Below the pieces are notes generated by a model that did not search any database, was not told where the DNA came from, and worked only from the letters and a program-made list of their open reading frames with translations. A program made the translations under genes and the position numbers. Positions 17,174 to 26,588 of a stretch of 64,000 nt of DNA are shown piece by piece; the stretch's first letter is position 1, and every line of letters begins with the position of its first letter. Origin of the DNA: Mesorhizobium sp. GbtcB19 (GTDB lineage Bacteria; Pseudomonadota; Alphaproteobacteria; Rhizobiales; Rhizobiaceae); NCBI RefSeq assembly GCF_019091085.1, contig NZ_JAGXJY010000003.1, forward strand, positions 310,001 through 374,000, read 5' to 3'.

Positions 17174-19266
17174 CCGCGCCGGCCGCGATCGCACGATCCC
17201 CGCGAAGGCCCGCCATCGGGCCGGCCCTTCTGCCCTGGTGCGGCTTGGGCGTGCTGACGATGCTTTGCCTGCTTCTCAAAACCGAGCTTCCCTGGCTGGT
17301 CAATTTCCCCAAGGAATGGACGCTGCCGCTTGCCTCTTACATCGACGCCATGACCGACGTGGTCGTCGCCGTCATCCAGCCCGGGTTCCGGGCGCTGTCC
17401 GCTTTGCTCGAGGCGCCGATGCGCGGCGCGCGGCTGGCGCTCGCCTGGCTGCCTTGGCCGGCGGTGATGCTGGCCGTCGCCGCTCTCGCGCTGAAGTCGA
17501 GCGGCGAGAGGCTGGCGATCTTCGCGCTCGCCACGCTCGCCTATATCCTGCTCGCCGGCTACTGGCCGCAGAGCATGAACACGCTGGCGCTGGTGCTGCT
17601 GGCGGTGCCGATCTCTACTGTGCTCGGCTTCCTGCTCGGCGTGCTTGGCTACGCCCGTCCGCGCCTGCGCCCCGTTCTCAACGGCGCGCTCGACCTGATG
17701 CAGACGGTACCGGCCTTTGCCTATCTCATCCCGCTGCTCTTGCTGTTCGGCTTCGGGCCGGTGGTCGGACTGATCGCCTCGGCGATCTACGCGACGCCGC
17801 CGATGGTGCGCAACACCATGCTCGGGCTCGACCGGGTACCGGCGGCAATCAGCGAGGCGGGTCTGATGAGCGGCTGCACGCGCCGCCAGCAATTCTGGCA
17901 GGTCGAGGTGCCGACGGCGCTTCCGCAGCTTCTCGTCGGCTTCAACCAGACGACGATGGCCGCGCTGTCGATGGTCATCGTCGCCGCCATCATCGGCGGC
18001 TTCGAGGATATCGGCTGGGAGGTTCTGTCCTCCATGCGCAAGGCCGAATTCGGCCAGAGCATCCTCTCCGGCCTGGTGATCGCATTGCTCGCCATCCTCA
18101 TCGACCGCCTCACCATCGGTTTCGCCAAGCCGCCGGAGACCGGGCCGACGCGCGCCATGCGCTGGATGACGCCGCGCCGGCTGGTATTGTCGCTGGCGGT
18201 TGCGCTTGCCTTCGCCATCGCCATCCGCTTTGCCGCGCTGGACGCGACATTCCTGCCGCAAACCGCGCTGCGCACTGAAATGGGCGGCGTCAATCAATGG
18301 CTGCTCGGGATTGTCCGCGACTATGCCTGGTTCTTCGATGGTGTCCGCAACGCCGTCCTCTATTGCCTGCTGTTGCCAATGCGGGTCGGCATTTCCGGCG
18401 CGGCGACGCCCGCCATCTGGGGCTTTGCGCTGTCGCCAACGGCGACGGCGGTCTATGTCGTCTTGGTCCTGGCCTTGGCCTGGCTGGCGATGCGCCGTTT
18501 TGGATGGCGAGGCGCCTCGGCGATGCTGGCCGCCGGCGTCATTCTCTACACCGGCTTTCTCGGCCTGCCCTGGCCTGTCTTCATCCTCGCCGTCGCGCTG
18601 CTTGCCGGGCAGGTGGCGGACTATCGCCTTGGGCTGTTCGCCCTTGCCGGTTTCGCGCTCATTCTCGTCAACGGGTTGTGGCCGCAACTGGTGCAGTCGC
18701 TTTATCTCTGCACGCTGGCAGTGCTGCTCTGCCTGTTGATCGGCGGCATGCTCGGCGTCTGGGCGGCGCACAGCGACCGCGTCTCGCACATTCTGAAGCC
18801 GATCTGCGACGCCTTGCAGACCATGCCGCAATTCGTCTTCCTCATCCCGGCGCTGATGTTCTTCAAGGTCGGCGAGTTCACTGCACTGATCGCCATCATG
18901 CTCTACGCCATCGTGCCGCCGATCCGTTATGTCGAGCATGGGTTGCGGCATGTGCGCGCTGACGTCGTCGAGGCGGTCGAGCAGATGGGCGCAACGCCGT
19001 TGCAGACGCTGCTGCAGGCCAAGCTGCCGCTCGCTCTGCCGGTCGTCATGCTCGGCCTCAACCAGACGATCATGGCGGCGCTGTCGATGCTGGCGATCGC
19101 CGCCCTTGTCGGCACGCGCGATCTTGGCCAGGCGGTCTATGTCGCGCTCGGCAAGGCCGATGCCGGCATGGGCCTCATCGCCGGCCTGTCGATTGCCTTC
19201 CTGGCGATCCTGGCTGACAGGCTCATCCAGGCCGCCGTCGCGCGTTCGGCTGCTGCCTCGAACTAA
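17170..19266 (+). CDS. Tandem-fused betaine-type ABC transporter permease
   Basis: 698 residues containing two complete ProW-like permease domains. Each has the EAA-type loop: EAGLMSGCTRRQQFWQVEVP with GFNQTTMAALSMVI in the first half, and EAVEQMGATPLQTLLQAKLP with GLNQTIMAALSMLA in the second. Ordinary ProW is 300-350 residues and forms a dimer, so this single chain probably supplies both halves of the pore. About 12-14 membrane segments are expected. The ATG overlaps the ATPase stop by four bases. The stop abuts the convergent exoQ gene with no gap. Confidence 0.87.
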   Translation: MTAPAAIARSPRRPAIGPALLPWCGLGVLTMLCLLLKTELPWLVNFPKEWTLPLASYIDAMTDVVVAVIQPGFRALSALLEAPMRGARLALAWLPWPAVMLAVAALALKSSGERLAIFALATLAYILLAGYWPQSMNTLALVLLAVPISTVLGFLLGVLGYARPRLRPVLNGALDLMQTVPAFAYLIPLLLLFGFGPVVGLIASAIYATPPMVRNTMLGLDRVPAAISEAGLMSGCTRRQQFWQVEVPTALPQLLVGFNQTTMAALSMVIVAAIIGGFEDIGWEVLSSMRKAEFGQSILSGLVIALLAILIDRLTIGFAKPPETGPTRAMRWMTPRRLVLSLAVALAFAIAIRFAALDATFLPQTALRTEMGGVNQWLLGIVRDYAWFFDGVRNAVLYCLLLPMRVGISGAATPAIWGFALSPTATAVYVVLVLALAWLAMRRFGWRGASAMLAAGVILYTGFLGLPWPVFILAVALLAGQVADYRLGLFALAGFALILVNGLWPQLVQSLYLCTLAVLLCLLIGGMLGVWAAHSDRVSHILKPICDALQTMPQFVFLIPALMFFKVGEFTALIAIMLYAIVPPIRYVEHGLRHVRADVVEAVEQMGATPLQTLLQAKLPLALPVVMLGLNQTIMAALSMLAIAALVGTRDLGQAVYVALGKADAGMGLIAGLSIAFLAILADRLIQAAVARSAAASN

Positions 19267-20550
19267 TCAGACCGGCGCCGGCATGCGGCCATTGGCATGC
19301 CTCTCGTCCTCGGCGGGAATAGCCACCCTGCGGCGCCGGAACGCCGGCAACGGGCTCAGCGTGAACAGGCCGTAATAGACGATGAAGGACGCCATGAAGT
19401 AAGGGCCGAGCATCTCGACCTCGAAGAAGGAGCGGATCAGCATCAGCCCGATCGCGCCGGCAAGCACCACCGAATCGGCGCTCCAGTCGCCGAACACCAC
19501 CTTCGACACATGGCCGTAGAAAGCTCGCAGGATGACCAGCGCCAAAAGGGTGACGCCGATGAAGCCGATCTCGACCAGCGTCTCGACATAGGTGTTGTGG
19601 AAGTGGAAGCCGGAGCGGGTCGAGATGTAGAATTCCGCCCACAGCCGCTCCGGATCGGCAAAGCCCTGCACCCAATAGGCGGCATAGCCATAGCCGAGCA
19701 GCGGGCGCTGCTGCGCCGCTTCCCAGCCCTGCTCCCAGAGATAGGTGCGGCCGGTGAGCGTCGAATCCTTGCCGAAGATGCCAAGCACGACATCCAGCAG
19801 GCCGAGATTGAGCGCCGCCGCCACGCCCGTCACCAGCGCCCCGGCGCCGACGATGAACAGCACGCGGCGATAACGCAGCGACAGCACCTTGGTCATGCTG
19901 AGCAGCGCCACGATGCCGATCACCGCCGGCAGCGAGGCCACCGACGTCGCCGAATGGGCGATTGCCAACATGTAGGCCGACAAGAGCATGATCGGCGCGG
20001 TCCAGACGAAGCCCAGCCAGTTGCGCCGGTAGAAGATCAGGAAGGCAAAGCAGAAGAAGATGCCGAGCGAGGAGAAGAAGCCGATCTGGTTCTTGGAGCC
20101 GAAGGCGCCGACGAAATTGACTGTGCCGTCGAGCGTGTCGAGCGCGTAACCGCCGACTCCCAGTGAATAGAGCAGAACGAAGAAGATGCCGATCAGCGAG
20201 CCGACAACCAGCGTGCGCACATTGATGGTGCGCGCCGCGACATAGGCGCAGACGATGTGTGAGGAATATTGCACCGCCGCGCGCGCGCTGATCCCCGCCG
20301 CCTGCGACCAGAAGACCGAGAAGCAGACATAGGTTGCGAGCAATATTGGCAGCCAGGCGCTGGAGAGCTTCCAGGTGAAGCGCCGGTAATCGACGAAGAG
20401 CAGCGGCAGCCAGACGGCGTAATAGGCCAGGATCAGGATCTGGCCGAAATTGGGCGAGTAGGCGAACGCGATCATCGAAACCGCGACGGCGAAGGTGCCG
20501 TAGGTCTCGTTGCGATCGGGATCGATCAGGATGGATTTCGGAATCTTCAT
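19267..20550 (-). CDS. exoQ: Exopolysaccharide polymerase, Wzy/O-antigen ligase family (ExoQ-like)
   Basis: 427 residues, close to ExoQ of Sinorhizobium (about 430). Roughly ten to twelve membrane segments and a Wzy_C-type central loop (GRTYLWEQGWEAAQQRPLLGYG, then SGFHFHNTYVE with the conserved His residues). ExoQ polymerises lipid-linked octasaccharide repeats at the periplasmic face. The ATG at 20550 replaces longer open frames with no ribosome site. It is the last gene of the exoY-exoF-acyltransferase-exoQ run, 28 bases after the acyltransferase. Confidence 0.83.
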   Translation of the reverse strand: MKIPKSILIDPDRNETYGTFAVAVSMIAFAYSPNFGQILILAYYAVWLPLLFVDYRRFTWKLSSAWLPILLATYVCFSVFWSQAAGISARAAVQYSSHIVCAYVAARTINVRTLVVGSLIGIFFVLLYSLGVGGYALDTLDGTVNFVGAFGSKNQIGFFSSLGIFFCFAFLIFYRRNWLGFVWTAPIMLLSAYMLAIAHSATSVASLPAVIGIVALLSMTKVLSLRYRRVLFIVGAGALVTGVAAALNLGLLDVVLGIFGKDSTLTGRTYLWEQGWEAAQQRPLLGYGYAAYWVQGFADPERLWAEFYISTRSGFHFHNTYVETLVEIGFIGVTLLALVILRAFYGHVSKVVFGDWSADSVVLAGAIGLMLIRSFFEVEMLGPYFMASFIVYYGLFTLSPLPAFRRRRVAIPAEDERHANGRMPAPV

Positions 20551-20578
20551 ACCGGATGTTTGTCCGTTGAACCCTTCT

Positions 20579-21670
20579 CTAAGCCATGGCTCGGGCGCGC
20601 TGCATCTGCCGCTGCAGGAAGCGCCGTACCGGCTCGTCATAGATGCGCGTGGCGATGTCGGCGATGACGATGACCAGAGCCGCCATCACGATTCCGAACC
20701 AGGGATGATGCGCGAACGGATCGATCGAGAAGGCCTTGCCGGCCCCGGCGATGATCATCAGCATTGGCGTGTGGATGATGTAGATCGGGTAGGAGATCCG
20801 CCCCAGCCAGCCATAGAAGCCCGACAGAAGCGGCGCGGTCGGCGCCACCGCGCCGGTCACCACCATGATCGGGAAGATGATGACGATCGCGGCAAGGTCG
20901 TAGAGAACGCGCGCGCCGCCGGCCGGAGCGATGGCGAAGACGATAAGCGTGAGCAGGATCGCGCCTTCGACCCAGAGGCCGCGCCGCAGGAAGCCGAGGC
21001 TGCCCTGCCAGCGCGCCATCGAGCGGCAGAGCAGCACGCCGAGGAAGAACGAGAAGGTCACGCGCGGCAGCCCGCTGAGGATCGTGTTGCCGGTCATGCC
21101 GAAGTCGAGCGTGCCGGCGAAGATCGAGGCGACGACGAGCAGCGCCAGGCTGACGGCAACGATCCCCGTCAGCACGCGCCGCGACAGCAGGAAGAAGGCC
21201 GCGACATAGGCGATGTTGACGATGAGCTCGAAGAACAGCGACCAGGAGGCCGGATTGAGCGGAAAGATCGTGTGATAGGCCTCGCTGACCAGCGGGATGA
21301 AGAGCATGCCCGTCGTCAGTTGCATGCCGATTTCGGACAGCGGCATGTATTCGGCCGGCATCAGCCTGTTCTTAACCAGCAGGTAGAAGAAGCCGAGCAG
21401 CGTGCCGGCGAGATAGAGCGGATAAAGCCGGATCAGGCGGATGGCCACGAAGGTGCCGAAGCCCATGCCGTTCTCGATCTTGCGGTCATAGGCATGCGCG
21501 ATGACGAAGCCGCTCAGCAGGAAGAACAGGTCGACCGCGAGATAGCTCGACGGCAACACCTTGCCGTCCGCCAGGAACGGCGAGAAGTGGTAGAGCATGA
21601 CGCTGATCGCCGCCACGCCGCGAATGGCGTCGAGGTTCAGATACACATGACGCGGGGCTGCGGGCTGCAT
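20579..21670 (-). CDS. Acyltransferase-3 family membrane protein (ExoZ-like)
   Basis: 363 residues with about ten membrane segments. Family motifs: LDAIRGVAAISVMLYHF with the catalytic His in helix 1, DLFFLLSGFVIAHAYDRK, and RLIRLYPLY. Such proteins move acetyl or other acyl groups from cytoplasmic CoA onto sugars. In Sinorhizobium, ExoZ (acetyl) sits beside exoQ; here the gene lies between exoF and exoQ. GAAGG precedes the ATG. The transferred group and sugar cannot be read from sequence. Confidence 0.82.
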   Translation of the reverse strand: MQPAAPRHVYLNLDAIRGVAAISVMLYHFSPFLADGKVLPSSYLAVDLFFLLSGFVIAHAYDRKIENGMGFGTFVAIRLIRLYPLYLAGTLLGFFYLLVKNRLMPAEYMPLSEIGMQLTTGMLFIPLVSEAYHTIFPLNPASWSLFFELIVNIAYVAAFFLLSRRVLTGIVAVSLALLVVASIFAGTLDFGMTGNTILSGLPRVTFSFFLGVLLCRSMARWQGSLGFLRRGLWVEGAILLTLIVFAIAPAGGARVLYDLAAIVIIFPIMVVTGAVAPTAPLLSGFYGWLGRISYPIYIIHTPMLMIIAGAGKAFSIDPFAHHPWFGIVMAALVIVIADIATRIYDEPVRRFLQRQMQRARAMA

Positions 21671-21788
21671 GTTATGCCTTCAAGCGGTCCAAAACAGATC
21701 GCCCGCCCGCGCCGCGGCGCGAGCGAGCCCGATGTGTTCCTCCCGCCTCCGTTCCTCGATTCGCTTCGCGTAATCCGGTCCGGCGACG

Positions 21789-23093
21789 CTACTGGCTGGC
21801 CGTCGGCGCCAGCTTCACCTTGATCACGTCGCCCGGCAGGACGGGCGTGTCTTCCTTGGCTTCGACCTCGCTGGTCTTGCCGTCGGCAACCCGCACCAGT
21901 GAATAGAGCAGGGTCGGTTCCTGGTCGCTGGTGAGAGAGGCCGCCGTCGCCGGGTCCGATGCCTGCGCGATCAGGCCCTTCTGCATGCCGGCCTTCAACG
22001 TCGCCTCGTTCAGGTCGGCCTCGGCCTGCTGACGATTGGCTGTCAGCGTGGAACTCAGCGAGTTCCTCGCGTCGATGGCGTCCTGCTCGGCCTTGCTGAT
22101 CGACTGCTTGGCGGTGAGGATGGCCGTCTCGTAGTCCAGGATCTTGCCCTGCAGGTCAGTGACCGACTGCTGCGAGGACAGCAACCGTGCGTTGGCGACC
22201 AGGCCTTTCTGCGCCAGCGGACCGATACTTTCGGCCTGCTTCTCGGCCAGATCGACCTGCTTCTGCTGATTCGTGATCTTTTTCTGCAGCGATTCGATTT
22301 CGGACTGCAGGACACCCTTCAGATCGTCGAGCTTATCGAGCTTCAGCTTCAGCGACGTCTGGTCGGAGACCAGGATCGCGGTTTCATCGGCTACGATGGT
22401 CGCCAGCCTCGAATCGCCCTCGATTTCCTTGGGCACCTCGAAGGTCGTTTTCCCGGCGAGGTCGGCATCGATCCTGGCGCGCTTGACGAGCAGGCGGATG
22501 CGCTGGTCGTCATAGATATCGAAGCTGCCCTTGGCGGTAATCAGATCCTTGCCGAGCTGCGGACCATAGTCGGCGTTGCGCCGGATGCCGCCGGCAATGC
22601 TGACTGCCTTGAGCACGGTCAGGTCGGGCACGAAGGGAAACTGGCCGGGGTTCTGGACTTCGCCTGAAATGTAGAACGGCCGGAACTGCGCCATCTCGAC
22701 GGAGGCTTCCGGCTTGTCGGGCAGCGCCAGCTTACGCTGCAGGGCAAGTCCGATCGCCGAAGCGACCTCGGCCGTCGTCTTGCCGGCGGCCTGCAGGCTG
22801 CCGACGAACGGCACCGAGACCGTTCCGCCCGGGCCGACCGAATATTCGCCATTGATGGCCGACCAGTCGCGGAAGGTGCCGTCGACCGTCTGCCATTCGG
22901 CGACACGGATATTGAGCTTGTCCTGCGGGCCAAGCTGGTAATCGCCGGCGGCCGCCAGATGCGGCATGGCCAGCGACGCTGCAAGCAAGATGCCCGCGAA
23001 GCGGGCAGGGGTTCTGGATATGAGACCGCAGGCGAGTGGCAGTCCGAAGAGGTGTTTTGTCAAATGAACGTTTCCGATCCGCTTTGGCCCCAT
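21789..23093 (-). CDS. exoF: Outer-membrane polysaccharide export protein (ExoF-like)
   Basis: About 434 residues, close to ExoF (421). An N-terminal signal peptide (FAGILLAASLAMPHLAAAG) precedes a polysaccharide export domain (YQLGPQDKLNIRVAEW, then SVPFVGSLQAAGKTTAEVA) and an SLBB-type segment (FYISGEVQNPGQFPF). A long coiled coil at about residues 230-370 is typical of ExoF. ATG 23093 is chosen; a TTG at 23063 is possible. It works with ExoP and ExoQ in the export complex and follows exoY by 58 bases. Confidence 0.84.
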   Translation of the reverse strand: MGPKRIGNVHLTKHLFGLPLACGLISRTPARFAGILLAASLAMPHLAAAGDYQLGPQDKLNIRVAEWQTVDGTFRDWSAINGEYSVGPGGTVSVPFVGSLQAAGKTTAEVASAIGLALQRKLALPDKPEASVEMAQFRPFYISGEVQNPGQFPFVPDLTVLKAVSIAGGIRRNADYGPQLGKDLITAKGSFDIYDDQRIRLLVKRARIDADLAGKTTFEVPKEIEGDSRLATIVADETAILVSDQTSLKLKLDKLDDLKGVLQSEIESLQKKITNQQKQVDLAEKQAESIGPLAQKGLVANARLLSSQQSVTDLQGKILDYETAILTAKQSISKAEQDAIDARNSLSSTLTANRQQAEADLNEATLKAGMQKGLIAQASDPATAASLTSDQEPTLLYSLVRVADGKTSEVEAKEDTPVLPGDVIKVKLAPTASQ

Positions 23094-23151
23094 CCGCCCG
23101 ATGAGATCACTGCCGGATGCCCGCCCCGCCTTCGCGGGGCAGGCCCGTCGG

Positions 23152-23829
23152 TCAATAGCTGCCGCGCGACATCCACACGGCAGGAACGGTCTTGAAGATG
23201 ATGCGAATGTCCTGGAACATCGACCAGTTCTCGACATAGTGGCGGTCGAAGGCGACGCGCGTGTCATAAGACACGTCGTTGCGCCCGCTCACCTGCCACA
23301 GCCCGGTGAGACCCGGGCGCGACTTCAGGTAATAGACCGCGGCGCTGCCATAGATCTCCAGCTCGTCGCGCACGACCGGACGTGGGCCGACAAGGCTCAT
23401 ATCGCCCTGCAGGATGTTGAGGATCTGCGGCAGCTCGTCGAGGCTGAGCTTGCGTAACACCTGGCCGACGCGGGTGACGCGCGGATCGTTCTTCAGCTTG
23501 CGCGTCGCAATCCATTCGGCATTGGCTTCCGGATTGGCGGCCAGATAGGCGTTGAGCACGCGCTCGCCATCCGTCACCATGGTGCGGAATTTGAGGCAGG
23601 AGAAAATCCTGCCGCCGCGGCCGATACGCTTGTGGCCATAGAAGATCGGACCGTTGTCCGAAAGCTTGACCAGCAGCGCGACCATCAGGAAGAGCGGGCT
23701 GAGCAGAACCAGGCCCGCGACGGAACCGACGATATCGAAGCTGCGTTTGAGCAGACCGCCGATTGGGGGTGGAAAATCAACGCCGACCTGCGCAAAACCC
23801 GCATTAGCCGACTTGGCGACGTCCCTCAT
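23152..23829 (-). CDS. exoY: Undecaprenyl-phosphate sugar-phosphotransferase (ExoY-like)
   Basis: 225 residues, the length of ExoY (226). One N-terminal membrane segment ([19 protein letters not shown]) is followed by the bacterial sugar transferase domain with [21 protein letters not shown] and MSLVGPRP. ExoY starts the repeat unit by moving galactose-1-phosphate from UDP-galactose to the undecaprenyl carrier. GGAG lies 10 bases before the ATG. A TGTTGC-NN-TGCA-GCAT box is ~50 bases upstream. Confidence 0.87.
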   Translation of the reverse strand: MRDVAKSANAGFAQVGVDFPPPIGGLLKRSFDIVGSVAGLVLLSPLFLMVALLVKLSDNGPIFYGHKRIGRGGRIFSCLKFRTMVTDGERVLNAYLAANPEANAEWIATRKLKNDPRVTRVGQVLRKLSLDELPQILNILQGDMSLVGPRPVVRDELEIYGSAAVYYLKSRPGLTGLWQVSGRNDVSYDTRVAFDRHYVENWSMFQDIRIIFKTVPAVWMSRGSY

Positions 23830-24434
23830 GCAGAAGCTCCATACGTTGAACGGATGGTTTACGGCAAGATATCAAAAAAATGCTGCAGCGCAACACACAA
23901 TTTCCCATCTCGCTGAAATGTTCACGTCATGAATTGACTAAATATTAAACCTGGCTTGCCCAAATTTTCACCTTTGTGGCGCGTTTGTGACAAGGTGAGA
24001 GAAAACCAGGAAAATGTAGTCTACCTTTTGGGCCATTTTTGGACAGTGCATTCTTTGCTGCAGAAGAAACGCGGTTGCATGCCGCTGGAAGCACTCGCAT
24101 TGGTAAGTTATTCGGGTAAAATACTAATCAAAGGCGCGGGTTTTACTGAGGCGGCAGTCGCCTTGCTGAATAGCTGGTGGCGTCGCAGTGTGCGGCGCAC
24201 CATGCCAGAGTCGATCTCGTAAAAACCTTGGAAACCATACCTGTCGGGCCTTGCCGCAGACCCTCCGCCTTAATAGAGTCGCAAATTGTTCCTGTCATAG
24301 TCTGCATGGGTAAGGAAGGCCGGAAGCAACCGGCCGGATTGGGCAGCCAAAAAGGCTCTTGGCGCAACGGGGAGTTACGCGGGTGGGTAAGTCGCAGCTT
24401 CTGCATGCTCGTCTCGGTTGAGGGGCCGGCGAAC
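23830..24434. promoter_or_regulatory. Long divergent exoY/exoX control region
   Basis: About 600 bases with no convincing gene; base composition is AT-richer than the flanks, especially 23920-24130. It contains one PhaR-like box (23878-23895) near exoY. A small hairpin, GGCCGG-AAGCAA-CCGGCC, is at 24318-24335 and AGCC-AAAAA-GGCT at 24346-24358, both in the presumed exoX leader. In Sinorhizobium the same gap separates exoX and exoY and carries heavy regulation. I did not find a confident -35/-10 pair. Confidence 0.5.
23878..23895 (-). promoter_or_regulatory. PhaR-like palindromic box upstream of exoY
   Basis: Read on the minus strand the sequence is TGTTGC-GC-TGCA-GCAT. It matches the six-copy window consensus TGTTGC-NN-TGCA-GCAA at all but the last base and lies about 50 bases upstream of the exoY ATG. 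Confidence 0.5.
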
Positions 24435-24707
24435 ATGTCTCTGCCAAAATTCATCGTCGGGATGATGTTCGCTCTCGCGATCGTCATCGGCTGGTCGTAT
24501 TTCGACGGCGCGTCGCCGGGCACCATCCTCCTGCGCGCCATCATCTGCGCCGTCATCATCCAGGCGGGCTATTTCCTTCTGGTCTTCGCCATGATCGGCA
24601 GGGCCACGCCGACATCGGCCGACAAGGCCCGCGAAGCCGACCGCGGCACGATCCTGAACAAGGTCGCCGAGGGCGAGAAACTAAGCGCCAGACGCAGCCT
24701 CCACTGA
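24435..24707 (+). CDS. exoX: Small membrane repressor of exopolysaccharide production (ExoX/SyrA family)
   Basis: 90 residues with two hydrophobic segments (FIVGMMFALAIVIGWSYF and LRAIICAVIIQAGYFLLVFA), the pattern of ExoX, PsiA and SyrA. In rhizobia ExoX lowers exopolysaccharide synthesis, probably through ExoY at the inner membrane. ATG 24435 follows GAGGGG; an upstream ATG at 24405 has no ribosome site. It is divergent from exoY, as in Sinorhizobium. Its last 27 bases overlap the 3' end of the convergent lasso exporter gene. Confidence 0.78.
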   Translation: MSLPKFIVGMMFALAIVIGWSYFDGASPGTILLRAIICAVIIQAGYFLLVFAMIGRATPTSADKAREADRGTILNKVAEGEKLSARRSLH

Positions 24708-26588
24708 TCGCTCGATTTGGGCCGGGATCAGTTCCGGCTCCGCCGATGGCGCGGCTTCGCGTTCGGCCTGCTCGCCGGACAGCATCCTCGCAAGGCGGCT
24801 GCCGGCTTTTGCCTTGAGCCGCCGATATTGTCCGACCTCGACGATGCGTCCGTTCTCGATGGCCACGACCCAGTCGGCAAAGGCGATCATCGAGGGCCGG
24901 TGAGCGATGGTCAAAATCGTCATCTGGCCGCGCAGCGCCTCGATCGATTGGGCGATCAGCGATTGATTCTGCCAGTCGAGCGCGCTCGTCGCCTCGTCGA
25001 GGATAAGCAGCGACGGTTTGCGCAGCAGCGCCCGCGCCAGGGCGATTCGCTGCCGCTCGCCGCCGGAAAGCCGCACGCCGCGGTCGCCGACCACCGTTTC
25101 CAGCCGCAGTGCCAGCCGCTCGACGAAATCGGCCGCTTGGGCGTTGCGCAGCGCCGCCCAAAGCGCATCGTCGCCGGCCTGAGGCGCGGCAAGGCGCAGA
25201 TTGGCGGCGATCGTGTCGTGCAGCAGGAACACATCCTGCGGCACATAGGCGACCTGATCCCGCCAGGCTCTGCGATTTTGCGCCGTGATCTCGACGCCGT
25301 CGGCCAGGATCCTGCCGTTGGTAGGCTCGAGCAGGCCGAGCAACATGTCGGCGATCGTGCTCTTGCCGGAGCCGGAAGGGCCGATCAGCGCCGTCACCTT
25401 CCCGGCCGGCAGGCCGAAGGTGATATCGCCGACCACCGGTTTTCCGTCGCCTTCGCCATAGGCGAAAGACACATCGCGGATGTTGAGGCCGGTTTCGAGC
25501 GACAGTCTTGCGCCTTGTTCGGCCATGCTTTGCTCCGGCTCGCGCTCGGCATCGAAGCGGGCCTGGAGGCTTTGCATCGACGCGTAGGCCGGCAGGTTGA
25601 TCAGCACCTGCTGGGTCTGAAGTTGCATGTCCATGAAGCGCGGCGCGACCCGCATGAACACCAGGAGCAGCACGACGATCTCGGCCAGCGACAGATGGAA
25701 GCGGACCAGCGCGATATAGATGAACAGGCTGAGCCCGATCACGCTCGCCACCTGGAACAGTGCGGTGCCGAGCGAGGAGTTGCGCACAAAGGCGATATTG
25801 TCGGCCTTCATCCTGTCCAACGTCGTGCCGAGCTCGGCGAAATAGCTTGCCTCGACATTCAGGCTTTTCGCCACCTTGATGCCGCCGAGAAACTCGGAGA
25901 CCGTGCGGTACTGGTCCTGGCGATTGCCGGTCAGCGTGCGGCCATAGGCGCTGGCGCGTGCCCGGAACGGTTGCAGCGCAACCAGAAGCACGAGACCGAT
26001 GAGCATGGCGAAGGACGTCATCACCGGCGAGATGAACAGCGAGACCACGAGATAGCCGGTCAGGAGCAGCGTCGCCTGGGTCAGCATCAGCAGCGAGAAG
26101 GCCGCCACCTGCACACGGTCGACGTCGCCGTTCAGCGCATGGTCGAGATCGGAGCTGCGGATGCGGGTGAAGACGCCCCAGCGCGCCCTGCCGACGCTCT
26201 CGAACAGGTTCATGCGCACGCGGTTGACGAAATCATAGAGCAGCCGCGCCATGTAGACCGACTTGAAGCGGTTGAACGTCGCTTGCAGCGCCACCAGCGC
26301 GACGAGCAGCGAGAGCACGGCCGCCAGCGACAGCGTTCCGCCAGGCACCAGCCAGTGCAGGGCCTCCGGCACCCGCACCGCGTAATCCTGGTCGGGCTTG
26401 CCGATCAGGCGCAGCAACGGAACGAGCAGCAGGATCGAGATGCCTTCGGTGAGACTCCCCAGGACCAGGAAGGCCAGCGCTGTTGCCGTGCGCCGCCCGC
26501 CGACATGCGCCATCATTGCGCCGAAGCCGGCGATGTCCCGAAACAGCGACAGGCGAAGCTTGGAGGACCAGCCCATACCGTGGCTCAC
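24681..26588 (-). CDS. Lasso-peptide cluster ABC exporter (fused TMD-NBD, D protein)
   Basis: 635 residues: six membrane segments in the first ~330 residues, then an ATPase domain with GPSGSGKS, LSGGERQR and LLILDEATSALD. This half-transporter type exports mature lasso peptides and gives immunity in proteobacterial clusters (McjD-like). GTG start overlaps the stop of the kinase gene as GTGA, so it is the coupled last gene of the operon. It could also be read as an exo-related exporter, but operon coupling with the kinase, cyclase and B1/B2 genes favours peptide export. Confidence 0.83.
   Translation of the reverse strand: MSHGMGWSSKLRLSLFRDIAGFGAMMAHVGGRRTATALAFLVLGSLTEGISILLLVPLLRLIGKPDQDYAVRVPEALHWLVPGGTLSLAAVLSLLVALVALQATFNRFKSVYMARLLYDFVNRVRMNLFESVGRARWGVFTRIRSSDLDHALNGDVDRVQVAAFSLLMLTQATLLLTGYLVVSLFISPVMTSFAMLIGLVLLVALQPFRARASAYGRTLTGNRQDQYRTVSEFLGGIKVAKSLNVEASYFAELGTTLDRMKADNIAFVRNSSLGTALFQVASVIGLSLFIYIALVRFHLSLAEIVVLLLVFMRVAPRFMDMQLQTQQVLINLPAYASMQSLQARFDAEREPEQSMAEQGARLSLETGLNIRDVSFAYGEGDGKPVVGDITFGLPAGKVTALIGPSGSGKSTIADMLLGLLEPTNGRILADGVEITAQNRRAWRDQVAYVPQDVFLLHDTIAANLRLAAPQAGDDALWAALRNAQAADFVERLALRLETVVGDRGVRLSGGERQRIALARALLRKPSLLILDEATSALDWQNQSLIAQSIEALRGQMTILTIAHRPSMIAFADWVVAIENGRIVEVGQYRRLKAKAGSRLARMLSGEQAEREAAPSAEPELIPAQIERSVEAASGA

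Noticed and set aside
16912..18951. A 679-codon minus-strand frame across the fused permease
   Set aside because: Its composition is extreme (Arg, Glu, Gln, Asp) and it lies opposite two clear permease domains.
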